From an uncultured Akkermansia sp. (GTDB lineage Bacteria > Verrucomicrobiota > Verrucomicrobiia > Verrucomicrobiales > Akkermansiaceae), in NCBI GenBank assembly GCA_947589295.1, contig CANQBZ010000011.1, positions 1 to 55,448 on the forward strand: a DNA stretch of 55,448 nucleotides, in the 5' to 3' direction. Both the position numbers and the translations under genes were made by a program. Below are positions 16,546 through 24,239 of the stretch, piece after piece (position 1 is the first letter of the stretch; the number at the start of each line of letters is the position of its first letter). The notes beneath the pieces are model-generated. The model saw only the letters and a program-made list of their open reading frames with translations. It had not been told where the DNA came from and did not search any database.

Positions 16546-17244
16546 TCAGTTGATGCCTCCCAGATAGATGATTTGCCCCGTGATGAAGTCGCTCTCCGGG
16601 CGCAGGTAGAAATCGATGACGTTCTTCACGTCCTCGTACTTCCCGAAGCGTTTGATGCTTTGGCGGTCGATAAGCGCCTGGATCTTTTCGGCGGGGACGT
16701 TTTTGATGAGGTCCGTGTCGATGGGCGTGGGCCCCACGGCATTGACGGTCACCCCCGACTGCCCGATCTCCCCTGCCAGCACGCGGGTGAGCTGCTCGAT
16801 AGCGGCCTTGGAAGCCGAATACACGAGCTCGCCCTGCAGGTTGAGCGGCACGGCCACGGTGGAGTAGTTGACGATACGTCCCTGCTTGCGGCGCATCATG
16901 TACTTCGCCACTTCACGGCTCATGAGGAAGGTCCCGAGGAAGTTGGTCCCCATCACCTTCTGCGCCGTGGAGCCGGGGGTGAGGAGCACATGATTCATGG
17001 AGGCGATCCCGGCGTTGTTGATGAGCACATCGATGCGCTTCTGCTCCTTGTGGACCTGGCGCACCCATGCGACGACGGCTTCCTCATCCGCCACATTGAG
17101 GCAGGTGTGGTGGTAATTGGGGTGGGAAATGTCACAGGCTCGCCTGCTGCACCCATACACAATATCTCCCTCCTCAAGGTAGCACTGCGCCAGGTAATTC
17201 CCTATCCCCTTACGCGTTCCGGTGATGATGATGACGCGGTTCAT
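16546..17244 (-). CDS. SDR-family oxidoreductase (FabG-like)
   Basis: A 232-residue short-chain dehydrogenase. It has the nucleotide-binding TGTRKGIG (8-15), NNAG (76-79), and the catalytic triad Ser128, Tyr142 and Lys146 (YSASK). It ends with FYLRPESDFITGQIIYLGGIN, the usual C-terminus of FabG-type reductases. These enzymes reduce 3-ketoacyl-ACP or related carbonyls with NAD(P)H. It lies between a carrier protein gene and an acyl ligase gene, with gaps of 1-3 nt. The likely substrate is therefore an ACP-bound acyl group that is reduced before transfer to a surface glycan; this is inference. A general FabG role is less likely because the gene is locked into the acylation module. Confidence 0.85.
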   Translation of the reverse strand: MNRVIIITGTRKGIGNYLAQCYLEEGDIVYGCSRRACDISHPNYHHTCLNVADEEAVVAWVRQVHKEQKRIDVLINNAGIASMNHVLLTPGSTAQKVMGTNFLGTFLMSREVAKYMMRRKQGRIVNYSTVAVPLNLQGELVYSASKAAIEQLTRVLAGEIGQSGVTVNAVGPTPIDTDLIKNVPAEKIQALIDRQSIKRFGKYEDVKNVIDFYLRPESDFITGQIIYLGGIN

Positions 17245-17247
17245 ATC

Positions 17248-17541
17248 TCAGTCGGTAATGCCTAATTGCTCGGCTATGTAGTTGCTCAGGGAGCCTATGG
17301 AGCGGAAGGGACTGATGCGCGCCGACATGGCGCTCTCCGATGCAAGAGAGACTTCGGCTCCTTCATCGGTGAACGCACTCTCGATGTCGATGATGACGCT
17401 GACCAGCCCGAGGGAATCCAGGACGCTCTTGCTGCCGAGCAACGGCGTGTTGGGAGTCAGTTCCGGGACGGTAATTCCGTTCTGCTCACAGTAATCCCGA
17501 AGGATGTCCATGATGATTTGCTGTATCTTTTCTTTGTTCAT
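17248..17541 (-). CDS. Acyl carrier protein
   Basis: A 97-residue carrier protein with a four-helix ACP pattern. The phosphopantetheine attachment serine is Ser43 in VLDSLGLVSVIIDIE. It is somewhat longer than FabD-pathway ACPs (about 78 residues), with a C-terminal extension (FRSIGSLSNYIAEQLGITD). Placement between an MBOAT gene and SDR/ligase genes suggests that it is a dedicated carrier, like DltC in the D-alanylation system, rather than the housekeeping AcpP. A phosphopantetheinyl transferase is not in the window. The spacer to the upstream MBOAT gene is 66 nt. Confidence 0.9.
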   Translation of the reverse strand: MNKEKIQQIIMDILRDYCEQNGITVPELTPNTPLLGSKSVLDSLGLVSVIIDIESAFTDEGAEVSLASESAMSARISPFRSIGSLSNYIAEQLGITD

Positions 17542-17607
17542 AATGGTGTTGGTGTGGTTTGATTGGTGATAATGGTTGGAGGTGCCCCCGATTGTTCATA
17601 CGTACTA

Positions 17608-19137
17608 TCAGAATCTGAAGTAGATGAAGGGGTTGTAGGTGGATGCGGCGATAGAGGCTGCCGACAGGATGAAGAGCGCCAGCAGCCAGAGGTTCACTGC
17701 CGCTATCCGCAGCTGGCTTCTCCCCTCCACCTCCAGCATCTTGCTGCACAGTGGCGCCGAGCAGACGATGCCCACGGTGAGCGCGATAATTTCAATGCGG
17801 TCCACGTAGTAGATGAGGTGGTACATGGTCTCTCCTCGCTCTGCACCGAACATGGTCAACAGGTAATGCCAGGCGTAATTCATGGTGTCCGACCGGAAGA
17901 TGACGAGGCCCAGCATGATCACGAGCATGGCATAAAAATGCTGCAGTGCTTTGCCTCCGATGCTCTTTCGATCTCGATTCCATCCGGTCAGGGTCTCGAT
18001 GAAGATGAAGAAGCCGTTGTAGAGGCCCCACACAATGAAGGTCCATCCGGCTCCGTGCCAAAAGCCGGTCGAGAACCAGACGATGAGGAGAGCAACAAAA
18101 GTCATGATGGCATTGGCAACTTTACTTCCTACCTTTTTCATCACCCAACGGTAGCTGCGTGAGATAGCCGTATTGCGTGCAAGCGGAAGGAACATGATCG
18201 GCATGAACATGTAGTCGCGGAACCAGCTCCCAAGCGATATGTGCCAGCGTCTCCAGTATTCGGTGATACTGCGCGAGATGTAGGGGTAGTTGAAGTTCTC
18301 CAGGAATTTGAATCCGAAGATGGAGCCGAGTCCGATCGCCATGTCGGAGTACCCGCTGAAGTCGTAGTAGATCTGGAAGGTATAGCAAATCGCTCCAAGC
18401 CAGGTGGTCATGCAGTCCAGTTGGTCGATCGGTTGGGTAAACACTTTGTCGGCTACAGCTCCCAGCGTGTTGGCGAGGAGCACCTTCTTGGCGAGGCCCA
18501 CGATGAAGCGTTTCACGCCGTAGGCGACTTTCTCGAAGTCCACCGTGCGATGCTCAATTTGGTCGGCTACGTCGTGGTATTTGACGATAGGTCCTGCCAC
18601 CAACTGCGGGAAGAGGGTGATGTAGAGTGCGAGTTTGTAGATATTCTTCTGAGGCTCGACTTCCTCGAGATAGACGTCCACGACGTAGCTGATGGCCTGG
18701 AAGGTATAGAAAGAGATACCGATGGGCATGATGACCTTGATGAAGTCGATGTGCCCGCCGAAAAGCTCGTTGATGTTTTCGACAAAGAAGTTGAAGTACT
18801 TGAAGTAGAACAAGAAGCTCAAATCGCCCAGGATGGTGAGCAGAAGAGCTAATTTGGCAGCCGAACACGAGCAGTTCAATTTTGTGCGCTCGCCCAAGAG
18901 CAAGGTGAAGCCAAAGGTCTTTTTCTTACGATTGAGATTCGCCACCCAGAGTGCCCCGACGTAGTTGATGATAATGGTGAGCAGCATCACCGCCACATAC
19001 CGAGGTTCGCCCCAAGCGTAGAAGAAGATGCTCGCCAGCAGCAGGACATAGTCCTTCAGCTCCTTCCGTACCAAAAGGTACAAGGCGCACACGATTGGCA
19101 GGAATAAAAACAGGAATACGGTTGATGAGAATAACAT
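17608..19137 (-). CDS. MBOAT O-acyltransferase (AlgI/DltB-like)
   Basis: A 509-residue multi-pass membrane protein with about 11-12 hydrophobic segments. It carries the MBOAT signature: EYWRRWHISLGSWFRDYMFMP with conserved His299, and GFWHGAGWTFIVWGLYNG with catalytic His361. AlgI, PatA and DltB move acyl groups from a cytoplasmic donor across the inner membrane for attachment to periplasmic or surface polymers. Its upstream neighbour is an AlgJ/AlgX-like protein (3-nt gap), and downstream is an ACP. This combines the Alg/Pat arrangement (MBOAT plus periplasmic transferase) with the Dlt arrangement (carrier protein plus ligase). The likely acyl donor is the adjacent ACP. Confidence 0.92.
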   Translation of the reverse strand: MLFSSTVFLFLFLPIVCALYLLVRKELKDYVLLLASIFFYAWGEPRYVAVMLLTIIINYVGALWVANLNRKKKTFGFTLLLGERTKLNCSCSAAKLALLLTILGDLSFLFYFKYFNFFVENINELFGGHIDFIKVIMPIGISFYTFQAISYVVDVYLEEVEPQKNIYKLALYITLFPQLVAGPIVKYHDVADQIEHRTVDFEKVAYGVKRFIVGLAKKVLLANTLGAVADKVFTQPIDQLDCMTTWLGAICYTFQIYYDFSGYSDMAIGLGSIFGFKFLENFNYPYISRSITEYWRRWHISLGSWFRDYMFMPIMFLPLARNTAISRSYRWVMKKVGSKVANAIMTFVALLIVWFSTGFWHGAGWTFIVWGLYNGFFIFIETLTGWNRDRKSIGGKALQHFYAMLVIMLGLVIFRSDTMNYAWHYLLTMFGAERGETMYHLIYYVDRIEIIALTVGIVCSAPLCSKMLEVEGRSQLRIAAVNLWLLALFILSAASIAASTYNPFIYFRF

Positions 19138-19140
19138 AGC

Positions 19141-20931
19141 TTATTTGGTTGAGCAAAGGTTACATAGCCAGGATAAATTGTCTGTGGTAATAGATAAAAT
19201 GAGTATATCCGGCTTGAAAGTGAGGATGTCTTTCTTATACCACTTAAGAATTTTAAACTGCTCTACTCCTTCCACCGGTCTCAGGTTCAGTCGAACGTAT
19301 TTTAATTGAGCTGCCGAATAGGGCAGGAAATGATTGAGTGTCTCATTCTGCGATGTTCCTATCAACATAATCTTGCGCTGTCCGCCTGGGTAGGTAAAAT
19401 CCTTAGTAAACTGCCCAACCGAAACCGCCATTTTATCGGCATTCTTATGGTCATAGTGGTTATATAGAGCCCTCTTCCTGAGGTCTCCCATGACTCCGTA
19501 ATTAAAATAGGTTCGAAGCTGGTGACCCGGCAGGCGGTAATTATCATGAAATTCATCTCTTAGAAAACAATTTCGTGTTTCCGTGTAGTCTCTGAGTGAA
19601 ACGACAGGCATATCCGGAAAATCTTTGCCTATCTCTTTCATCAATTCACGGTACCCCATAAACCCACCCCAGTCTGTCCAGTGATGCGACCATTGATAAA
19701 ACACGAAGTCCTGCTCAATCGCACGGCGAAGTGCATTATGTGGGTAGATGTAAGGAATATGGTGTTTCCGTGCTTCATTCCTGATCGTTTCCTGGGCTTG
19801 AGATACTCTGGTAAACTCTTTCTCATCGAAACCATATTCAGTCGAAAGGAGTTCTTTGTAGATAGCTTCTTTTTGAGGTACTTCCAAAACATAAAATTTG
19901 ATTTGATTCTGCTGGCAGAACTGATTTAATAAAATCAAATTATTCGTAATGGACGGGAGATATTTAGTATCCAACCTTGGTACAAAAGGCGTATGGAACT
20001 CCATCCCTTTTTCCTTAAGATAGACCGCTTTTTTTGCACGAAGAATACGAGATAACTTATTTCTAATCGAATCATGTAATGTTGTCAGAGAAACACGTCC
20101 TCCCATATGATCATTGAACCATTGTTCATATTTTCTTCCATAGTCAGATCCTTTTTCAAAAACTGCTTTCATTTCAGGTTTTACGGCGAGCATTCTAGAC
20201 TCTCGCATGGATCGCACTACATCTGATATATATATCATTGGAATTACGCAACAAATAGAAAATGCAGCTAGAAAGAGAGCATCGCTTATCCGAATACCCC
20301 CCCCCCGTATATAGCTCAGTAATCGATAAATCAGGGCAAAAAACAGCAGGTTTCCCGTGATGAGAAACCATAGGTTACCATGCTGCAGAAATGTAAAATC
20401 GCGAATACCGAAATGATGCCTCTTGAACTCCGCTTCTACCTTAAGAATTTCATTTTTCTTTATAGGAATATGTTTGGCAAATCCCTTCTGGAAAGAGAGT
20501 GCTTTAGTTTCCTCGAAAACCGTCTTGCCGTCGATTTTAACATTTCGCCAATCTATTCGCACCAAATACAACTGCCCGTATTCATCTCTCTCGTCCGGTC
20601 CGTCGAATCTTATCGTAATTTCTCCATCCTTGAGAGGCTCTATTTGAAGGAAAAGCTTCTGCCATTTTCTGCGTGCTCTCCAACTCAGACTGGCCGAGGA
20701 GGTCTTATTACTCCCATACACCCAACTGCGAGGCCTTTCTGTAGATTCGGCATTTGATTGAATACGGAGAGGTTCAGCTCTAGTAGTTTCGCCACGGTAC
20801 GTCACATCAACTCGAGCCTCTTTGTTGAAAAGGGTTCGTACAAAACCGCCATAATCGTATTCTGTCCATAGCGGAAGGCATAGGATGTTGACCAAAAGAG
20901 TCAGTATAATTGCAAGAGTTATCTTTTTCAT
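19141..20931 (-). CDS. AlgJ/AlgX-like membrane-anchored acyltransferase
   Basis: A 596-residue protein with an N-terminal membrane segment (3-20), a beta-rich region, two more hydrophobic segments at about 187-205 and 217-236, and a C-terminal SGNH-like domain from about 260. The motif YQWSHHWTDWGG (412-423) matches the D-x-HWT signature of AlgJ/AlgX transferases, but the usual aspartate position appears to be Ser. Further family features are KGMEFHTPFVPRL and LIGTSQNETLNHF near the nucleophile region (start of the GTS block). The protein probably transfers the acyl group, received through the MBOAT, to a surface glycan. A run of ten G lies inside codons for R209-G212, between the second and third membrane segments, so the gene can be switched by slippage. 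Confidence 0.8.
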   Translation of the reverse strand: MKKITLAIILTLLVNILCLPLWTEYDYGGFVRTLFNKEARVDVTYRGETTRAEPLRIQSNAESTERPRSWVYGSNKTSSASLSWRARRKWQKLFLQIEPLKDGEITIRFDGPDERDEYGQLYLVRIDWRNVKIDGKTVFEETKALSFQKGFAKHIPIKKNEILKVEAEFKRHHFGIRDFTFLQHGNLWFLITGNLLFFALIYRLLSYIRGGGIRISDALFLAAFSICCVIPMIYISDVVRSMRESRMLAVKPEMKAVFEKGSDYGRKYEQWFNDHMGGRVSLTTLHDSIRNKLSRILRAKKAVYLKEKGMEFHTPFVPRLDTKYLPSITNNLILLNQFCQQNQIKFYVLEVPQKEAIYKELLSTEYGFDEKEFTRVSQAQETIRNEARKHHIPYIYPHNALRRAIEQDFVFYQWSHHWTDWGGFMGYRELMKEIGKDFPDMPVVSLRDYTETRNCFLRDEFHDNYRLPGHQLRTYFNYGVMGDLRKRALYNHYDHKNADKMAVSVGQFTKDFTYPGGQRKIMLIGTSQNETLNHFLPYSAAQLKYVRLNLRPVEGVEQFKILKWYKKDILTFKPDILILSITTDNLSWLCNLCSTK

Positions 20932-20944
20932 AGACGTTTATTGT

Positions 20945-21202
20945 TCATAAATGTAAAGATACTGCGCCGTAGTTTGCGTTTACAGACATCCCTTTCTTCA
21001 CAGAATTACCTGCCAGATTACCAAAGTCGTACCTCTCGCCACACTGGTTTACACGAATAAGAATCTCTAATGCCCTCTGCGCGTTAACTCCCCTTTTGCA
21101 CAGAGACACGAAGAGGTGGTTGATGTCTGTGGCGAAAACGCCTGGGACACCTGTCCTAAGCACATGCAAGAGAAACATCATTATGACTGAAGGAAAGGAC
21201 AT
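20945..21202 (-). CDS. Small protein of unknown function next to caspase gene
   Basis: An 85-residue ORF with a good ribosome site (AGGA, 6 nt before ATG 21202). It sits 17 nt after the caspase-like gene and 13 nt before the AlgJ-like gene, which supports it as a real operon member. The N-terminus is hydrophobic (MSFPSVIMMFLLHVL), then polar/helical sequence with GVFATDINHLFVSLCKRG and QRALEILIRVNQCGERYDFG. I do not recognise it. It may be a partner, inhibitor or substrate of the peptidase upstream, or a small membrane-associated protein of the acylation module. A remnant of a longer decayed gene is also possible. Confidence 0.5.
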   Translation of the reverse strand: MSFPSVIMMFLLHVLRTGVPGVFATDINHLFVSLCKRGVNAQRALEILIRVNQCGERYDFGNLAGNSVKKGMSVNANYGAVSLHL

Positions 21203-21219
21203 ATTTATTCCTGTATGTA

Positions 21220-22005
21220 TTAATTATTCTCCCTGGATGTTACGGCGTGGGACTTTCCAGAGACAATTGCCGCCGGAAGATAAGAATCTTTGCACGAAGC
21301 ATATGCAACTGGAATCTGAATATCTTCACATTTTTTTTTCGCATTACTTTCAAGAAATACACTATAATAAGCCAAATCATGTGCTTGCATAAAATCCATA
21401 TCGACCTCCGAAGTTTCAAGTCGGTCTAAAAGGCATTTTGTATATACAGATCCGTTGGGTGTGGCATAAGCTGAATGACCTTCACCGGTCGCATAAAAGA
21501 TCAAAGATTGGGGAGGGCATGCCATACATGCTTCTTCATATGACTTCCGGTACCATTCTGAATCGGTTGCAACTTTTTCAAAGACCGATTCACTCGTGAG
21601 AAGGCTTTCCTCACGGGTCGCAGGGAAAGTAATATTTGAACAACAATCAAATATCGAAATCTGTCGATCCGCAAGGTTAAAAAAACTTTTATCTACAATC
21701 TTTTCATTTTGGCTTATCATCAACAAATGACACTCCTTTTCCCAATCATATTTCCCATGCCCTGTGTAAACAGTGAAAACCACATGGTTATGTTCCTTTC
21801 TTATTTTGTCAAGATTTCCTTCTATTGTCGCTAGACGTCCATCCGTGACGACATCGATCTCATTAGAACGCCAAGCCCCGCCATGGTTGGACATTAAATA
21901 CTTTTTATATCTGGCGACGTCTCGACTCACCCCTTTCAGACGTTTCCCTTGATCAAGATCCCATCCCGAATATGATACTAGAAATGCTTTTCTTTTAACG
22001 GTCAT
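21220..22005 (-). CDS. Caspase-like peptidase (C14 family)
   Basis: A 261-residue protein with the caspase/metacaspase fold. The first strand is KRKAFLVSYSG, catalytic His83 is in YTGHGKYDWEK, and catalytic Cys122 is in SIFDCCSN, the position of DxCHSG in metacaspases. The later FYATGEGHSAYATPNGSVYT strand-loop matches the p10-like 'A-SpGExAYE-xxxGVFT' region. It would be an Arg/Lys- or Asp-type cysteine endopeptidase; the specificity cannot be read. There is no signal peptide, so it should be cytosolic. It overlaps the upstream HAD gene by 4 nt (ATGA) and is surrounded by sugar and acylation genes, which is an odd context. Nine A (plus strand T 21331-21339) encode KKK at 223-225. Confidence 0.85.
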   Translation of the reverse strand: MTVKRKAFLVSYSGWDLDQGKRLKGVSRDVARYKKYLMSNHGGAWRSNEIDVVTDGRLATIEGNLDKIRKEHNHVVFTVYTGHGKYDWEKECHLLMISQNEKIVDKSFFNLADRQISIFDCCSNITFPATREESLLTSESVFEKVATDSEWYRKSYEEACMACPPQSLIFYATGEGHSAYATPNGSVYTKCLLDRLETSEVDMDFMQAHDLAYYSVFLESNAKKKCEDIQIPVAYASCKDSYLPAAIVSGKSHAVTSRENN

Positions 22006-22640
22006 CGGAGTAATTTTAGCAATGTAAGAATTTCTCCCGGTGTGTTGGCATAGCCTAGCACATCGCGGAAGCCGAAGCCATAATTGACACCAAGGAAGTG
22101 CATTCCTACTTCTTCCGCGCTCTTAATATCTCCCGGCAGGTCACCAATCATGATAGCTTCCCCCGGGACCTGACACCCCATCCTCCTTAGGCATTTTCTG
22201 ATGGTGTCTGATTTAGTGGTTCCTTCTTTTCCATCAGAACCAATGATTGGTGAACAATATTCATTAAAACCAAAATGTTGACATAGTTTAATCGCGCATT
22301 CATGGCGTTTATTAGTAGCTATAGCCTGCGGCACATTGTGTGCATACAGCGTTTCGATCACATTACTGATGCCATCCTGCACACGAGCCTCAAACAAGTA
22401 GTGATTCAGGTACGCGTCGCGGTACATATCAGCGTATATAACTGCTACCTCAGGTGGAACAGAGCATATACGCTCAAACGCTACCTGTACCTTGGGAGCT
22501 GTGAGTAGCATATGTATGTGCTCGGGTGACATTAAAGGTCTCCCTGTCATTCGGAGAACATGATTCACTCCTTTAATAACACCCTCCTGACCATTGATCA
22601 TTACTCCATCTAAATCCCAAACGATGTAATTGATTTTCAT
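22002..22640 (-). CDS. HAD-superfamily phosphatase (phosphoglycolate phosphatase-like)
   Basis: A 212-residue HAD hydrolase. Motif I is VWDLDGVMI with nucleophile Asp9 and acid Asp11. The helical cap covers about 20-90. Motif II lies in QAIATNKRHEC, motif III is Lys in KEGTTKSDTI, and motif IV is IMIGDLPGDIKSAEEVGM with paired Asp. It resembles Gph-type phosphatases. In the cluster it probably dephosphorylates a sugar phosphate, possibly the precursor of the CMP-linked sugar made by the neighbouring cytidylyltransferase (1-nt gap upstream); this is inference. It is translationally coupled to the caspase-like gene. Confidence 0.85.
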   Translation of the reverse strand: MKINYIVWDLDGVMINGQEGVIKGVNHVLRMTGRPLMSPEHIHMLLTAPKVQVAFERICSVPPEVAVIYADMYRDAYLNHYLFEARVQDGISNVIETLYAHNVPQAIATNKRHECAIKLCQHFGFNEYCSPIIGSDGKEGTTKSDTIRKCLRRMGCQVPGEAIMIGDLPGDIKSAEEVGMHFLGVNYGFGFRDVLGYANTPGEILTLLKLLR

Positions 22641-22641
22641 G

Positions 22642-23301
22642 TTAGACCTTCTGTTTGTTTTTATATGTGTATATCATATCGGCAATAATAAAATCTTCCG
22701 GATAATCGATATCTACGCACTCCAATTTACTGCATTCGCACATGAAAGGTTTTTCCCCTATCCGGCTCCCGTGTTTTTCAAAGCCATCACGCGTGAAAAC
22801 ATATGGAGATGAGAGTTCTCTATAGGATGGAGGGAGGTCTTGAGTTCGTGGGATATGACGAGGGTTGTAATTGAAAGGCTTCCCTTGGAACCACAGAAAA
22901 TCAGAAAGCCTCTCGCACGCAAAAGCACTATCAAACTCCCCTGACTGAACCGCACGAATACACGCGCTATACCTCTCTGTTTCAATGAAGGGAGATGTGG
23001 CATTTGCCATGATGTACACATCAGATTCGCACATCTGCAAAAAAGTTCGAATGATGTCGCTACAAAGAATTTGTTGTGTGTCAAGAAAGGAGGGTCGTTT
23101 AAGAAATTTCACCCTGGGCAAGAGATATTTGCAAATACTGTCATCACTACAAAAAACAAATATATCGTCGATTTCAGAAACACGTAACAAAGTGCGCTGA
23201 ATAAGATGGCACATGGGCGTACCATCAGAAAAAGGTTTGGTATTCTTGCCGGGGAGGCGTTCGTTATTAAGTTTAATTGGTATAAAGGCGGTTGTTTTCA
23301 T
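22642..23301 (-). CDS. CMP-sugar cytidylyltransferase (NeuA/KdsB-like)
   Basis: A 219-residue protein of the acylneuraminate cytidylyltransferase family. The N-terminal nucleotide loop is FIPIKLNNERLPGKNTKPF. CSDD is in the first alpha/beta unit, NATSPFIETERY has the substrate Thr-Ser-Pro, and VDIDYPEDFIIADMIYTY is the usual metal/substrate C-terminal block. It would transfer CMP from CTP to a sugar acid such as a nonulosonate or Kdo-like sugar. No NeuB/PseI-type synthase or epimerase is in the window, so the sugar is unknown. Its start overlaps the stop of the MptE/GT42-like gene by 4 nt, and it precedes a HAD phosphatase gene. Confidence 0.85.
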   Translation of the reverse strand: MKTTAFIPIKLNNERLPGKNTKPFSDGTPMCHLIQRTLLRVSEIDDIFVFCSDDSICKYLLPRVKFLKRPSFLDTQQILCSDIIRTFLQMCESDVYIMANATSPFIETERYSACIRAVQSGEFDSAFACERLSDFLWFQGKPFNYNPRHIPRTQDLPPSYRELSSPYVFTRDGFEKHGSRIGEKPFMCECSKLECVDIDYPEDFIIADMIYTYKNKQKV

Positions 23302-24221
23302 TTGTCGATGATTTCTACGGTTTTGGGATCTATTTCAGGATGTTCTTCCAGATAAGACTTTGTATAAACGTCGCGAAACATCCCCTTTAAGCCCACAGGA
23401 TTGATGGATATCACCTCGATGTCCGGATAATAGATTTTGAAATAATCCTTGTGGGAGTTCCATGCACGAACGAGTCCCCAGCTACATCCTTCTGTTAGTT
23501 TTCTTGAATCGTTAAAATGGATACCACCACAATCACATCCAGTCAGGTAAATTCGCATGGGGTGCGTGTACATGATAAATTGTATCAAGGGGAAAACAAC
23601 AGAACCCCATGACGACAAAGGAAATAATGAAATATCGTATGGAAATAAACAAGAATCCGTAACGTAAAAATACTGCGCACTAACCCTTTCTATAAACGAA
23701 ATAGGAAATTGCATAGGTCGGGATTGGTCTTCTCCTATATGTCCAACTTTCATAATGCCAAAATATTTTTTGCAGTGTGAGGCCGTACATTTCTTTAGAA
23801 TTTCTTCCGAAACACTTGCAATACCTGTCCAATCTGTTATAAATAAATAATTTAGAATTTTCTGAATTTTCTCCGAAAGAATTGTTCTGTTCACGCCGGC
23901 GAACACCGCATTCGGAATCATATCGGGAGAAAAATGATTGAGTGTCGGACCGGAAGCTAGGAGAACGACTTCCTGATTTTTATGGATTCCGCGACAACCG
24001 GCAAAAACCTTCTGATGGTGCGCTGCCACAAGAGGCTGGTAGAACAGGATTTTATAATACTGAACCTGTCGCTTTAATAAATCTTTTAAGATAAGATTAT
24101 TATCAGAAAGAGCCTTCTCCAGACGGTCAATTTTTTCTTCCTGCTTTTGAAGCAGCTCCTTGATCGTATCTTCTGTGGGTTGCATCACCTGCGGTTCTTG
24201 GATGTCATCGTTATTTTCCAT
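23298..24221 (-). CDS. MptE/DUF115-like or GT42 sialyltransferase-like protein
   Basis: A 307-residue protein. Residues about 15-55 form a coiled coil rich in Glu, Lys and Gln. The motif VVLLASGPTLNHF at 85-97 is the nucleotide-binding loop shared by MptE/DUF115 (motility accessory factor) proteins and CstI/CstII sialyltransferases. The acceptor-side region contains LTGCDCGGIHFND. The neighbour is a CMP-sugar cytidylyltransferase, so transfer of a CMP-activated sugar is a reasonable idea. The alternatives are a nucleotide-dependent sugar-phosphate transferase or a flagellin-glycosylation-type factor. No membrane segment is present. Its start lies 18 nt after the cupin gene. Confidence 0.65.
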   Translation of the reverse strand: MENNDDIQEPQVMQPTEDTIKELLQKQEEKIDRLEKALSDNNLILKDLLKRQVQYYKILFYQPLVAAHHQKVFAGCRGIHKNQEVVLLASGPTLNHFSPDMIPNAVFAGVNRTILSEKIQKILNYLFITDWTGIASVSEEILKKCTASHCKKYFGIMKVGHIGEDQSRPMQFPISFIERVSAQYFYVTDSCLFPYDISLFPLSSWGSVVFPLIQFIMYTHPMRIYLTGCDCGGIHFNDSRKLTEGCSWGLVRAWNSHKDYFKIYYPDIEVISINPVGLKGMFRDVYTKSYLEEHPEIDPKTVEIIDK

Positions 24222-24239
24222 TGTCTGATCTCCTTGTTT

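Noticed and set aside
17608..19137. Classic dltABCD operon for teichoic acid D-alanylation
   Set aside because: The MBOAT partner is AlgJ/X-like, a reductase is present, and the rest of the window indicates a Gram-negative cell without teichoic acids.
21220..21345. Programmed frameshift joining the caspase gene to the downstream 85-codon ORF at the A9 tract
   Set aside because: Reading both other frames after the tract gives a stop at once in one frame and near 21240 in the other; neither runs into the downstream ORF.
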